Origin: Actinoplanes ianthinogenes
GTDB taxonomy: Bacteria > Actinomycetota > Actinomycetes > Mycobacteriales > Micromonosporaceae
Direction of reading: 5' to 3'
Assembly (NCBI RefSeq): GCF_018324205.1
Contig: NZ_AP023356.1
Location: 6,945,501-7,009,500, forward strand
DNA length: 64,000 bases
This document shows, in pieces, positions 8,078 through 18,062 of this stretch. Position 1 is the first letter of the stretch, and every line of letters starts with the position of its first letter. A program made the position numbers and the translations under genes. The notes beneath the pieces are model-generated. The model did not search any database. It saw only the letters and a list, made by a program, of their open reading frames with translations, and was not told the origin of the DNA.

Positions 8078-9487
8078 GTGGCCACTCCCACGCAGTCCGA
8101 GATTCGGGACGACGAGCAGGAGCAACGGCGGCAGAGCCTGAGCACGGCGGCGGCCCGGAACCTGACGACCACCACCAAGACGGTTCCGCAGATGCAGGAG
8201 ATCAGCTCGCGCTGGCTGCTGCGCAAGCTGCCGTGGGTGCAGGTGTCCGGCGGCGCCTTCCGGGTGAACCGGCGGATGACCTACCGGATCGGCGACGGCC
8301 GGCTCAGCTTCACCAACGTCGGCGCCCAGGTCCGGGTGATCCCCGGCGAGCTGCGCGAGCTCTCCGTGCTCAGCGAGTTCGACGAGGCCGAGGTGCTGGC
8401 CGCGATGGCCGACAAGTTCGTGCAGCAGGAGTACCAGCCGGGTCAGGTGATCGTCGAGTTCGGCTCGGTCGCCGACCACGTCTACCTGATCGCGCACGGC
8501 AAGGTGAACAAGGTCGGCGTCGGCAACTACGGCGACCCGGTCAACCTCGGCGTGCTGGCCGACGGCGAGGCGTTCGGCGAGTACTCGCTCACCGACGATC
8601 AGCGGATCTGGGACTACACCGCCAAGGCGATGACGGCGGTGACCCTGCTGGCCATGCCGCGGTCGGCGTTCACCGCCCTGCTCGGGCAGAGCGACCGGTT
8701 GCGGGCGCACGTCGACCGGTTCCGGGCCAAGAACCGCCGGCCGCAGAACAAGCACGGCGAGGCGGCGATCTCGGTCGCGGCCGGGCACACCGGCGAGCCG
8801 CAGCTGGACGGCACGTACGTGGACTACGAGCAGAGCCCGCGGGAGTACGAGCTGAGCGTCGCGCAGACCATCCTGCGGGTGCACACCCGGGTCGCCGACC
8901 TCTACAACGATCCGATGAACCAGCTGGAGCAGCAGCTCCGGCTGACCGTCGAGGCGCTGCGCGAGCGCCAGGAGTACGAGATCGTCAACAACCGCGAGTT
9001 CGGCCTGCTGCACAACGCCGACCTGCGGCAGCGCATTCACACCCGGAGCGGGCCGCCCACCCCGGACGACCTGGACGAGCTGCTGAGCATGCGGCGGGCC
9101 ACCAAGATGTTCGTGGCGCACCCGCAGGCGATCGCGGCGTTCGGCCGGGAGTGCACGAAGCGCGGGATCTACCCGCCGATGGTGGAGCACGACGGCGGCA
9201 CGTTCCTGTCCTGGCGCGGGGTGCCGATCCTGCCGTGCGGCAAGATCCCGGTGACCGAGACGCACACCACCTCGATCCTGGCGATGCGGACCGGGGAGGC
9301 GGACCAGGGCGTGGTCGGACTGCACCAGACCGGGATCCCGGACGAGTACCAGCCGAGCCTGTCGGTGCGGTTCATGGGGATCGACGAGCAGGCGATCATG
9401 TCCTACCTGGTCAGCGCCTACTACTCGGCGGCGGTGCTGGTGCCGGACGCGCTGGGCATCCTGGACCACGTCGAGCTGTCGCACTGA
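8078..9487 (+). CDS. Family 2B encapsulin shell protein with cNMP-binding-like domain
   Basis: 469-residue HK97-fold shell protein that self-assembles into a proteinaceous compartment. The family is recognisable from end to end: an N-terminal arm (about 1-75), an inserted cyclic-nucleotide-binding-type domain (about 92-212, including GEAFGEYSLTDD), then the HK97-like P/E/A domains (residues 240-469), ending in the conserved SAYYSAAVLVPDALGILDHV. Related proteins are called EshA in Streptomyces. The next two genes are a terpene synthase and its methyltransferase partner, so the expected cargo is 2-methylisoborneol synthase, as established for the homologous system in Streptomyces griseus. The GTG start at 8078 has only a weak Shine-Dalgarno. 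The stop codon overlaps the next start (TGATG), implying translational coupling. Confidence 0.93.
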   Translation: MATPTQSEIRDDEQEQRRQSLSTAAARNLTTTTKTVPQMQEISSRWLLRKLPWVQVSGGAFRVNRRMTYRIGDGRLSFTNVGAQVRVIPGELRELSVLSEFDEAEVLAAMADKFVQQEYQPGQVIVEFGSVADHVYLIAHGKVNKVGVGNYGDPVNLGVLADGEAFGEYSLTDDQRIWDYTAKAMTAVTLLAMPRSAFTALLGQSDRLRAHVDRFRAKNRRPQNKHGEAAISVAAGHTGEPQLDGTYVDYEQSPREYELSVAQTILRVHTRVADLYNDPMNQLEQQLRLTVEALRERQEYEIVNNREFGLLHNADLRQRIHTRSGPPTPDDLDELLSMRRATKMFVAHPQAIAAFGRECTKRGIYPPMVEHDGGTFLSWRGVPILPCGKIPVTETHTTSILAMRTGEADQGVVGLHQTGIPDEYQPSLSVRFMGIDEQAIMSYLVSAYYSAAVLVPDALGILDHVELSH

Positions 9488-10665
9488 TGGTGCTCACCCT
9501 CGACCTCGGCAGGGAGATCCTGCGCGACCTGCGTGCGGCGCCGTCCGGTGATCTCGCGGCGGTGCTGGGCGCCGTACCGGGAACCGGCGGGCCGATGACG
9601 AGCGGTCCGGCGCCGGACGGCGTACCGGCAATGATCGGTCTTGGGCCGAGCGGACTCGGCACCTCCGCCGCGCGTGCCTTTCGTCCCGTGCCGGCGCGGC
9701 CGGACGGCCCGCATCTGCGCTGTCCCGGGCCGCTGCGGGACGACCCGGCGCTGGGGGAGCGGGTCAACGAGGCCGTCGTGCGCTGGGCCGAGGGGATCGG
9801 CATCTACCCCGGCCGGTTGGACACGCTGCGCTCGGCGAACTTCGGCCGCTTCATGATGCTGGCCCACCCGGCCACCAGCGACCCGGACCGGCTGCTCGCC
9901 GCGACGAAATGCCTGGTCGCGGAGTGGGCGGCGGACGACTACTACGTGGACGAGGTGTCGCTGGGCGCCGACCCGATGGTGGTCGGATCGCGGCTGGCCA
10001 ACCTGCACGCGGTGGTCGATCCGGTGTCGATGGTGCCGCGGTACCTGGCCGATTACCGGGACCACCATCGGCTGCTGCCGATCTCGCGGGCGTTCCGCAG
10101 CGCCATGGAGCACTTCGCCGAGTACGCGAGCGTGGCGCAGCTGGGCCGGTTCCAGCACCAGATGGCCATCCTGTTCCTGGCCTGGACGCAGGAGGCGGAC
10201 TGGCACGCGAACCGGCGCACGCCACCGGTCTGGGAGTACCTGGTCCAGCGGCATCTCAACAGCTACCTGCCGCCGATGATCCTGATCGACGTGCTGGGCG
10301 GTTACGAGCTTCCGGCCGACGAGTTCTACCACCCGCGGGTGCGGCGGGCGTTCACCACGGCGGCCAACGCGGCCGTGCTCATCAACGACCTGTACTCCGG
10401 GAAGAACGAGTCCGAGAACGATCACAACCTGCCGACCGTGCTGGCGGCGAACGAGGGGCTCGGTCACCGGGCGGCGGTGCTGCGGACCGTCGAGATCCAC
10501 AACGAGTTGATGGACGACTTCGTCCGGCTGGCCGGGTCGCTCAGCGTGACCGGGTCGCCGCAGTTGCGCCGGTTCCTGGCGGACACCTGGGCGTGGCTGG
10601 GCGGAAGCCGGGAGTGGCACGCCACGAGCGGCCGCTATCACGACTCTCAGGAGGAGAAATCATGA
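9487..10665 (+). CDS. 2-methylisoborneol synthase (class I terpene cyclase)
   Basis: 392-residue class I terpene synthase that cyclises 2-methylgeranyl diphosphate to the odorant 2-methylisoborneol. The Asp-rich metal motif is DDYYVDE (150-156) and the NSE/DTE triad is NDLYSGKNE (301-309), both intact. Residues 1-95 are rich in Gly, Pro and Ala and probably disordered; in the characterised homologous system this N-terminal segment directs loading into the encapsulin shell. ATG 9487 overlaps the encapsulin stop (TGATG), and the stop overlaps the next start (ATGA), so all three proteins are likely made in fixed ratio. Assignment over other terpene synthases rests on the adjacent methyltransferase and on overall similarity. 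Confidence 0.92.
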   Translation: MVLTLDLGREILRDLRAAPSGDLAAVLGAVPGTGGPMTSGPAPDGVPAMIGLGPSGLGTSAARAFRPVPARPDGPHLRCPGPLRDDPALGERVNEAVVRWAEGIGIYPGRLDTLRSANFGRFMMLAHPATSDPDRLLAATKCLVAEWAADDYYVDEVSLGADPMVVGSRLANLHAVVDPVSMVPRYLADYRDHHRLLPISRAFRSAMEHFAEYASVAQLGRFQHQMAILFLAWTQEADWHANRRTPPVWEYLVQRHLNSYLPPMILIDVLGGYELPADEFYHPRVRRAFTTAANAAVLINDLYSGKNESENDHNLPTVLAANEGLGHRAAVLRTVEIHNELMDDFVRLAGSLSVTGSPQLRRFLADTWAWLGGSREWHATSGRYHDSQEEKS

Positions 10666-11504
10666 CAACGACGGCCGTCTCGCCGCTGCGGACCGACTTC
10701 GAGCGCTCGGTCGCGAACTACTGGAACACCAACCGGGTCGACCCGGTCAACCTGCGCCTCGGCGAGGTCGACGGGCTGTACCACCATCACTACGGCGTCG
10801 GCGAGCCGGACTGGAGCGTGCTCGACGGTCCCGAGCCGGGCGTGATCGCCGAGTTGCACCGGCTGGAGAGCGCTCAGGCCGACCTGCTGCTCGACCATCT
10901 CGGGCCGATCCGGCCGGAGGACGCGCTGCTCGACGGCGGGTCGGGTCGGGGCGGGACCAGCATCATGGCCAACGCCCGGTTCGGCTGCCGGGTGGACGGG
11001 GTGTCGATCTCCGAGTACCAGGTCGGGTTCGCCAACGAGCAGGCCGCCCGGCGCGGGGTCGCCGACCGGGTCCGGTTCCACTTCCGGAACATGCTGGACT
11101 CCGGGTTCGCCGACGGGTCCCGGCAGGCGATCTGGACGAACGAGACGACGATGTACGTCGACCTGTTCGACCTCTACGCGGAGTTCGCCCGGATGCTCCG
11201 GTTCGGCGGGCGCTACGTCTGCATCACCGGCTGCGCGAACGACGTGACCGGCCGGCGGTCCAAGTCGGTCAGCAAGATCAACGAGCACTACACCTGCGAC
11301 ATCCACCCGCGCAGCGACTACTTCAAGGCGCTCGCGGCGAACGACCTGGTGCCGATCAACGTGGTCGACCTGACCGCCGCGACCATCCCGTACTGGGAGC
11401 TCCGGGCCAAGTCGGAGGTGGCGACCGGGATCGAGGAGGCTTTTCTCACGGCGTACCGGGAAGGCAGTTTTCACTACCTCCTGATCGCCGCCGACCGGGT
11501 CTGA
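10662..11504 (+). CDS. Geranyl diphosphate 2-C-methyltransferase
   Basis: 280-residue SAM-dependent C-methyltransferase that converts geranyl diphosphate to 2-methylgeranyl diphosphate, the substrate of the upstream cyclase. The glycine-rich SAM loop is LLDGGSGRGGTS (89-100). The family landmarks HHHYGVG (41-47), VDGVSISEYQVGFA and NETTMYVDL are present; the last resembles the active-site segment of cyclopropane-synthase-like methyltransferases. ATG 10662 has an excellent Shine-Dalgarno (AGGAGG at 10649-10654) and overlaps the preceding stop. It is the last gene of the operon, followed 18 bases later by a strong terminator. Confidence 0.93.
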   Translation: MTTTAVSPLRTDFERSVANYWNTNRVDPVNLRLGEVDGLYHHHYGVGEPDWSVLDGPEPGVIAELHRLESAQADLLLDHLGPIRPEDALLDGGSGRGGTSIMANARFGCRVDGVSISEYQVGFANEQAARRGVADRVRFHFRNMLDSGFADGSRQAIWTNETTMYVDLFDLYAEFARMLRFGGRYVCITGCANDVTGRRSKSVSKINEHYTCDIHPRSDYFKALAANDLVPINVVDLTAATIPYWELRAKSEVATGIEEAFLTAYREGSFHYLLIAADRV

Positions 11505-11522
11505 CCAGCCCGGCCGGATGCG

Positions 11523-11563
11523 CCGCCGCCGGGGGCCTCGTGCCCCCGGCGGCGGTTTGTTTT
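11523..11563 (+). terminator. Intrinsic terminator of the 2-MIB/encapsulin operon
   Basis: A perfect 14-bp GC stem (11523-11536 with 11542-11555), a five-base loop and a TTTGTTTT tract. It sits 18 bases after the methyltransferase stop and directly before the GH15 gene, so the two transcription units are separate. Confidence 0.93.
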
Positions 11564-11588
11564 CCGGCGCCGGGGGCACTGATCGAGC

Positions 11589-13388
<1,800 letters not shown>

Positions 13389-13534
13389 CGCCTGGGCGGG
13401 GAGGTCGCTTACCGCTCTTGCCTTCTGCCTTCGGTGCGGTGGCCCGCGCTATTGCGGAACATTGCTGGAAAAAATATTGGGTTGGCACGCTCGGGCACTG
13501 ACCGGTGAGGTGTCGGGGGCGGAACAATTGATTC

Positions 13535-14947
13535 ATGCGGCAGTTGTCGTTCTTCGGGAAGGCGGATCTCGCGAAGATGCGGGACCGGACTGCTGCGCGC
13601 AATTATTCACCGGAGAAGGACGAATTCCGCCGTGAGCAGGAGCGACGCCGGAAATTCGGTCTGCGTCGCCGACATGCTGAGAAACTGCGGCGCCTCGGCC
13701 ACCCGGACGCCGAAGCCATAGCCGCCACCATGCACCGGGTCCACCCTCCGGGCCGACCACCCCAGCCCCAGTCGGCGCCAGCCCGGCCGCGGCCAAGTCA
13801 GCGTCAGCCGCAGCCGATCCAGCCGCAACCGATCCGGTCGCACCCGCAGCAGGCCAGGCCGCAGCCGCAGCCAATCCCGTCACCGCCGACCCGGCCGCAG
13901 CCGCAGCCGCAGCCGATCCAGCCGCAGCCGCGGCAGGCCAGGCCGCAGCCGCAGCCAATCCCGTCGCCGCCGATCCAGCCGCAGCCGCAACCGCAACCGA
14001 TCCAGCCGCAGCCGCGGCAGGCCAGGCCGCAGCCGCAGCCAATCCCGTCGCCGCCGACCCGGCCGCAGCGGCAGTCGACCCGGCCGCAGCCGCAGTCGAT
14101 CCCGTCGCAGCCGCAGTCGAGCCGGCCCCGGCCGGTCCAAGCGCAGCCGCTTCAGGCGCGGCCCATCGTCGAGCCGCTGCGGGTTCCCGGGAGTTGTCCG
14201 ACGAAAGCCGCGCTCATTGAGCAGAAACCGCAGGCCCGCGCTCCTGCCACGCGGTCGGCGAGACAGCCGACTGCATCACCGGCCAGGCGGTCCGTGCCGC
14301 GAACGTCGATGTCGCCGAAGCCGCGACCAGCGGCATTGCCGGCGGTGCTGCACGCTCTGCAACTGGCGTCGCCACCGTCACTGGCGACCACCAATGGGTC
14401 CACACCGTTGCGGGTGGGGCACGTTTCGCGATCGGCCGCAGCGCTGGTGATGCGGCACGTTTCCCGACCGGAGGCATTGTCGGCTGCGCTGCACGCTCTG
14501 CAGCCGGCGTCGTTGCTGACGGTGCGGCATGTTTCCCGGCCGGCGTCATCGCTGCTGGTGTGGCACGTTTCGCGATCGGCCGCAGCGCTGGTGATGCGGC
14601 ATGTTTCGCGGCCGGCGTCATGGCTGGTGGTGCGGCACGTCTCGCGACCGGCCGCAGCGCTGGCGTTGTTCGTGGGCGCGCCGGTTGTCTCGGCCGTATC
14701 GGGATTCTCGGTGCCTGCGCCATCTGGGGTGCTGACTGTCCGGGCCGCTTTGTTCTCCTTGTCGGCCGGGAGGACGCGCGCTTTCCGGTGGCGGGTGGTG
14801 ACAAGTCTATCGGTGCGGGTGCGTGCGGGGCGAGGTGGGAATGAAATGAATGAGGGTGGTCACTGTGGGGCGGTGATAAAGGTGACACTCGGGGTTGTCC
14901 GCGACAATCGGGTTCGTGGGTCTCCCTGTCGGGTGGCTCGGGTTTGA
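13535..14947 (+). CDS. Low-complexity Pro/Gln-rich repeat protein, C-terminal frame uncertain
   Basis: The first 65 residues look like a genuine small charged, helical domain (opens MRQLSFFGKADLAKMRDRTA, with many Arg/Lys/Glu) and resemble short conserved actinomycete proteins. From residue 70 the frame becomes Pro/Gln-rich with 28-residue repeats (84 bp), then 12-residue RHVSRPA-type repeats (36 bp). A second forward frame (13.68-14.85 kb) reads as Ala-rich sequence with normal-looking codons and one internal TGA at 14218, and the opposite strand is open too. The stretch may be frameshifted or decaying. I am fairly confident of a gene start here but not of the protein beyond about residue 70. 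Confidence 0.42.
   Translation: MRQLSFFGKADLAKMRDRTAARNYSPEKDEFRREQERRRKFGLRRRHAEKLRRLGHPDAEAIAATMHRVHPPGRPPQPQSAPARPRPSQRQPQPIQPQPIRSHPQQARPQPQPIPSPPTRPQPQPQPIQPQPRQARPQPQPIPSPPIQPQPQPQPIQPQPRQARPQPQPIPSPPTRPQRQSTRPQPQSIPSQPQSSRPRPVQAQPLQARPIVEPLRVPGSCPTKAALIEQKPQARAPATRSARQPTASPARRSVPRTSMSPKPRPAALPAVLHALQLASPPSLATTNGSTPLRVGHVSRSAAALVMRHVSRPEALSAALHALQPASLLTVRHVSRPASSLLVWHVSRSAAALVMRHVSRPASWLVVRHVSRPAAALALFVGAPVVSAVSGFSVPAPSGVLTVRAALFSLSAGRTRAFRWRVVTSLSVRVRAGRGGNEMNEGGHCGAVIKVTLGVVRDNRVRGSPCRVARV
13851..14069. repeat. 84-bp tandem repeat (28 codons), about 2.6 copies
   Basis: Units start at 13851, 13935 and 14019 with AGGCCAGGCCGCAGCCGCAG. The period is exactly 28 codons, so the frame is kept. 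The unit encodes QARPQPQPIPSPP-type sequence in one frame and GQAAAAANPVAADPAA-type sequence in another. Confidence 0.9.
14420..14672. repeat. 36-bp degenerate tandem repeat (12 codons), about seven units
   Basis: The core CACGTTTC/CATGTTTC recurs at 14420, 14456, 14528, 14564, 14600 and 14636, always at multiples of 36 bp (one unit diverged near 14492). The forward reading is RHVSRPAAALVM-like, a second forward frame gives FAIGRSAGDAA-like, and the reverse strand gives ALRPIAKRA-like basic repeats. Confidence 0.85.
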
Positions 14948-15498
14948 GAGATGATTCGCGCTTATTCTTTTTGTATTCTGGCTCCCGGGTGGTGATTCGT
15001 GGCGGTATGACTTTTGGGGGAATTTACGGATCTTTTCAGGGCGCAGTTGGAGCGCGGGTGACCTGTGGATCGTCCGCTGTCCCTCGTGGTGGGTGACGGC
15101 ATGCGGCGCGTCGGGCGGTGCGGCGTGGTGGTCTCCGACGTCTGGGTCGGTGCAGTTGCGGAGCCGGCGGGGATTCCGGGCGTCGCCTCGTGGGGCGAAC
15201 GATAACCGACGGGTTAATCGGCGGTTCGATCTTTTGCGTTGTTCGGTGGGGTCGGTGGGGCGATCGTTGGTGGCGTGAGAGTGACCATGATCGACATTGG
15301 GGTGTGGGCGACGCGGGCGATGGCGGGGGTGGCCGGGCTGGGGCCCATCATTCCGCTGGGGCCCCCGGAGTGCGGTCGGGGCGGTGGCCCGCGGGACCGA
15401 AGGAGGGGCGTCGGATCGCGGGTACGGCTGTGGAGCCTCGGGACCACAGCGTGGTTTCGGGGTTGCCGGGGGCGGCCGGTTCCGTAGCGTGTGGGGGC
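14948..15498. other. 551-bp stretch without a supported gene
   Basis: This spacer before the aldo/keto reductase begins with about 100 bases that are richer in A/T than the surroundings (around 14950-15045, for example CTTATTCTTTTTGTATTCTG), then returns to high GC. Short open frames are present but show neither plausible composition nor ribosome sites. I found no terminator hairpin or RNA gene. It could hold the promoter of the reductase gene. Confidence 0.5.
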
Positions 15499-16485
15499 AT
15501 GCGGGAAAGAAAACTGGGGGATCTGACGGTCTCCGCGATCGGGTTCGGCGCGATGGGGATGAGCCACGGTTACGGGCCCGGGCCGGATCGGGACGCGAAC
15601 ATCGGGCTGTTGCGGGCCGCCGTCGAGCGGGGGGTCACGCTTTTCGACACGGCCGAGGTCTATGGGCCGTGGGTCAACGAGGAACTGGTCGGTGAGGCGC
15701 TCGAACCGTTCAAGGGGCAGGTGGTCATCGCCACCAAGTTCGGGTTCGTCATCGATGACGACGGGCGGCAGGGCGCCGGGGTGAACAGCCGGCCGGAGAA
15801 CATCCGGAAGGTCGCGGAGGCGTCGCTGCGGCGGCTGCGGGTGGACGCGATCGACCTGTTCTACCAGCACCGGGTGGATCCGGACGTGCCGATCGAGGAC
15901 GTGGCCGGAACGGTGCGGGACCTGATCGCGGCTGGCAAGGTGCGGCATTTCGGGATGTCCGAGGCGGCCCCCGGGACGATCCGGCGGGCGCACGCGGTGC
16001 AGCCGGTGACCGCGGTGCAGAGCGAGTATTCGCTGTGGTGGCGCCGGCCCGAGGAGGAACTGCTCGACACGCTCGCGGAGTTGGGCATCGGCTTCGTGCC
16101 GTTCAGTCCGCTGGGCCGCGGTTTCCTGACCGGGAAGATCGGTGCGGACACCGTTTTCGCCGAGAATGACATGCGTAACGGGCTGCCCCGGTTCTCGGCG
16201 GCGGCGCGGGAGGCGAATCAGGCGCTGGTCGAGCTGATCGGGCGGATCGCGGCCGGCAAGGCGGCGACCCCGGCGCAGGTGGCGCTCGCCTGGCTGCTGG
16301 CGCAGCGGCCGTGGATCGTGCCGATCCCGGGCACCCGGCGGCTGGACCGGCTGGACGAGAACCTGGGCGCGGCCGGGATCGAACTCACCGCGGCCGACCT
16401 CGCGGAGATCGAGACGGCCGCCGCGAAGATTGAGGTGCAGGGGAGCCGCTACCCCGAGCAGATGGAGAAGATGACCAACCTTTAG
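15499..16485 (+). CDS. Aldo/keto reductase
   Basis: 328-residue NADPH-dependent oxidoreductase of the AKR superfamily (YajO/AKR13-like), expected to reduce aldehydes or ketones in the cytoplasm. Catalytic tetrad residues are visible in order: Asp in LFDTAEVYG with Tyr in the same motif, Lys in IATKFGFV and His in FYQHRVDPDVP. The cofactor-binding C-terminus WIVPIPGTRRLDRLDENLGA is intact. ATG 15499 gives the standard start MRERKLGDLTVSAIGFGAMG; longer in-frame starts upstream would add unrelated sequence. It converges with the aminotransferase gene and its stop overlaps that gene's stop by a few bases. Substrate unknown. Confidence 0.92.
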   Translation: MRERKLGDLTVSAIGFGAMGMSHGYGPGPDRDANIGLLRAAVERGVTLFDTAEVYGPWVNEELVGEALEPFKGQVVIATKFGFVIDDDGRQGAGVNSRPENIRKVAEASLRRLRVDAIDLFYQHRVDPDVPIEDVAGTVRDLIAAGKVRHFGMSEAAPGTIRRAHAVQPVTAVQSEYSLWWRRPEEELLDTLAELGIGFVPFSPLGRGFLTGKIGADTVFAENDMRNGLPRFSAAAREANQALVELIGRIAAGKAATPAQVALAWLLAQRPWIVPIPGTRRLDRLDENLGAAGIELTAADLAEIETAAAKIEVQGSRYPEQMEKMTNL

Positions 16486-17705
16486 CCGACGGCGGCGCGG
16501 CGCGGCGCGTACTCCTTCTCCTCGTACTGCTCGGTCCAGCGGCGGCTGCTCGACTCCAGCGGGTCGGTGTCGTAGACCGACCGGCCGTGGAAACGCTGCG
16601 AGTAGTCGATCATGCCGTCGACGAGGCGGTCCACGTCACCGGCGGGCCGGACCACGAGGCGCATGAACTGGCTGGTCATGCCGAGCTTGTTGCCGCACTC
16701 GCGGGTCATGATGCCGTGGTTGGCGACCAGGAAGTCGCGCAGCGCCACGCCGGACCACTCGGTCGGCAGCTTGACCAGGAAGAAGTTGCCCTGCGACGGG
16801 AAGACGGTGAGGCCCGGGATGCGCTGGAGCTCCCGGCCCATCGACCGGCGGTCGCGGCTGAGCAGGCGCAGGCTCTCCTCGTACTCCATCTCGTGCTGCT
16901 CGATCATGTGGACCACCTTCTCCGCGAGGGAGTTCAGGTTCCACTTCGGCAGCATCTTCGCGATCTTGCCGGCGATCGCCGGGTTGGCCAGCATGTAGCC
17001 GAACCTGATGCCGTGCAGACCGAAGTTCTTGCCGAGCGACTTGAGCACCACCGTGTTCGGCCGGATCACCGCGTCCGGGCCGACCGAGGGGTAGCGCTCG
17101 GCGTCGGAGAAGTCGATGAACGACTCGTCGATGACCACCAGGTCCAGGTCGCTGAGCTGGTCCATGAACCGGATGACGTCCCGCCGCGGCAGGTAGTTGC
17201 CGTCCGGGTTGTTCACGTTGCAGACCACCGCGACCCGGGACCGGCGCTCCCGGATGAACTCGACGTACTCCTCCAGGTCGAGCCGGAAGCCGTCGCGTTC
17301 CTGGAGCGGGAACATGTCCACCCGCTTGCCGGTCTCCAGAGGCTGGTCGGTCCACCGGCCGAAGGTCGGGATCGGGATGGCCAGGCTCTCCTTGACCAGC
17401 AGGTGGTCGATCCAGGTGATCAGCTCGGTGGAGCCGTTCGCCATCGCCACCGTCTGCGGGTGCAGGTTGAGCACGGCGGCCAGCTTCTTGGTGATGGTGG
17501 CCGAGTCGCTCGGGTAGTACTTCAGGATGCTCTTCAGCTCCCGGGTGAGCTCGTCGAACATCTCCGGGGTGGGGAAGTACGGGTTGCACGGGATGCAGAA
17601 GTCGACGATCTCCGCGCCCTCGCCGGCCGCTCGGGCCAGGTCGAAGTAGGAGGCGCTGTGAGCTCCCTTGTGCAGGATCGCAGTGTCGATTCCGGTCCGT
17701 GCCAC
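16482..17705 (-). CDS. PLP-dependent aminotransferase, class I/II
   Basis: 407-residue fold-type I aminotransferase resembling histidinol-phosphate aminotransferases. Visible are NGSTELITWIDHLL (PLP phosphate region), NVNNPDGNYLPR (cofactor/substrate Asn), VVIDESFIDF (Asp that contacts the pyridine nitrogen), and VLKSLGKNFGLHGIRFGYM with the PLP-binding lysine. Arg in FMRLVVRP should bind the substrate carboxylate. I chose GTG 17705 because GGAGGAC lies six bases upstream; a longer frame reaches 17792. It is not near histidine genes, and the amino acid acted on is unknown; similar enzymes are often found beside specialised metabolism. Confidence 0.85.
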   Translation of the reverse strand: MARTGIDTAILHKGAHSASYFDLARAAGEGAEIVDFCIPCNPYFPTPEMFDELTRELKSILKYYPSDSATITKKLAAVLNLHPQTVAMANGSTELITWIDHLLVKESLAIPIPTFGRWTDQPLETGKRVDMFPLQERDGFRLDLEEYVEFIRERRSRVAVVCNVNNPDGNYLPRRDVIRFMDQLSDLDLVVIDESFIDFSDAERYPSVGPDAVIRPNTVVLKSLGKNFGLHGIRFGYMLANPAIAGKIAKMLPKWNLNSLAEKVVHMIEQHEMEYEESLRLLSRDRRSMGRELQRIPGLTVFPSQGNFFLVKLPTEWSGVALRDFLVANHGIMTRECGNKLGMTSQFMRLVVRPAGDVDRLVDGMIDYSQRFHGRSVYDTDPLESSSRRWTEQYEEKEYAPRRAAVG

Positions 17706-17821
17706 GGTGTCCTCCGGATGCCTCTCGGTGACGTTACCGCCCCCGAGTACGGGACTCGCAGCCCGATCGTTCACACCATCGTTGATCCACACGGAGGTTT
17801 AAGCCGGAGGAAAGGAACACA

Positions 17822-18004
17822 ATGCGGGGGATCGTGCGTACCGGATTGATCGGATGTGTGGTGCTCGGATCGGTGACCGTGGCGGACGAGGCGCGCGCCC
17901 GGCCGGGTGGCGGGGAGCCGGTCCGGGCCGTGCAGTGGACGGTGGACAGTGGCGCGCGGCGGCATCCGGTACCGGTGCCGGGTGACGTCCGCAAGGGCTG
18001 CTGA
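17822..18004 (+). CDS. Small exported peptide, 60 residues
   Basis: A short gene with a good Shine-Dalgarno (CCGGAGGAAAGG) six bases before ATG 17822. The product opens MRGIVRTGLIGCVVLGSVTV, a basic start plus a short hydrophobic stretch, followed by an AxA-type site (ARA-RPGG), so Sec export with a mature part of about 33 residues is likely; LIGC could alternatively act as a lipobox. It ends in a Cys (VRKGC). No homologue is recognised. It lies head-to-head with the aminotransferase and 58 bp before the DUF6069 gene. Confidence 0.5.
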   Translation: MRGIVRTGLIGCVVLGSVTVADEARARPGGGEPVRAVQWTVDSGARRHPVPVPGDVRKGC

Positions 18005-18009
18005 CGCTT

Positions 18010-18026
18010 TCACCCCCGTCGGATGA
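18010..18026. promoter_or_regulatory. 17-bp inverted repeat, site 1
   Basis: TCACCCCCGTCGGATGA matches the consensus TCAYCC-N5-GGRTGA seen repeatedly in this window. It ends 36 bases before the DUF6069 start, so it could control the DUF6069/P-type ATPase operon. Confidence 0.7.
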
Positions 18027-18062
18027 GGCGGTCATGCCCGGCCCACGGCGATCCTCAGCGCC

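Noticed and set aside
13533..14042. Ala-rich minus-strand frame at the repeat locus
   Set aside because: It overlaps the better-supported plus-strand start, has no ribosome site, and its Ala/Gly/Ser content follows from the repeat itself. I keep it only as part of the multi-frame finding.
16482..17705. Histidine biosynthesis aminotransferase (hisC)
   Set aside because: The fold fits, but no his genes are nearby and the sequence differs from the usual short HisC; left as an unspecified aminotransferase.
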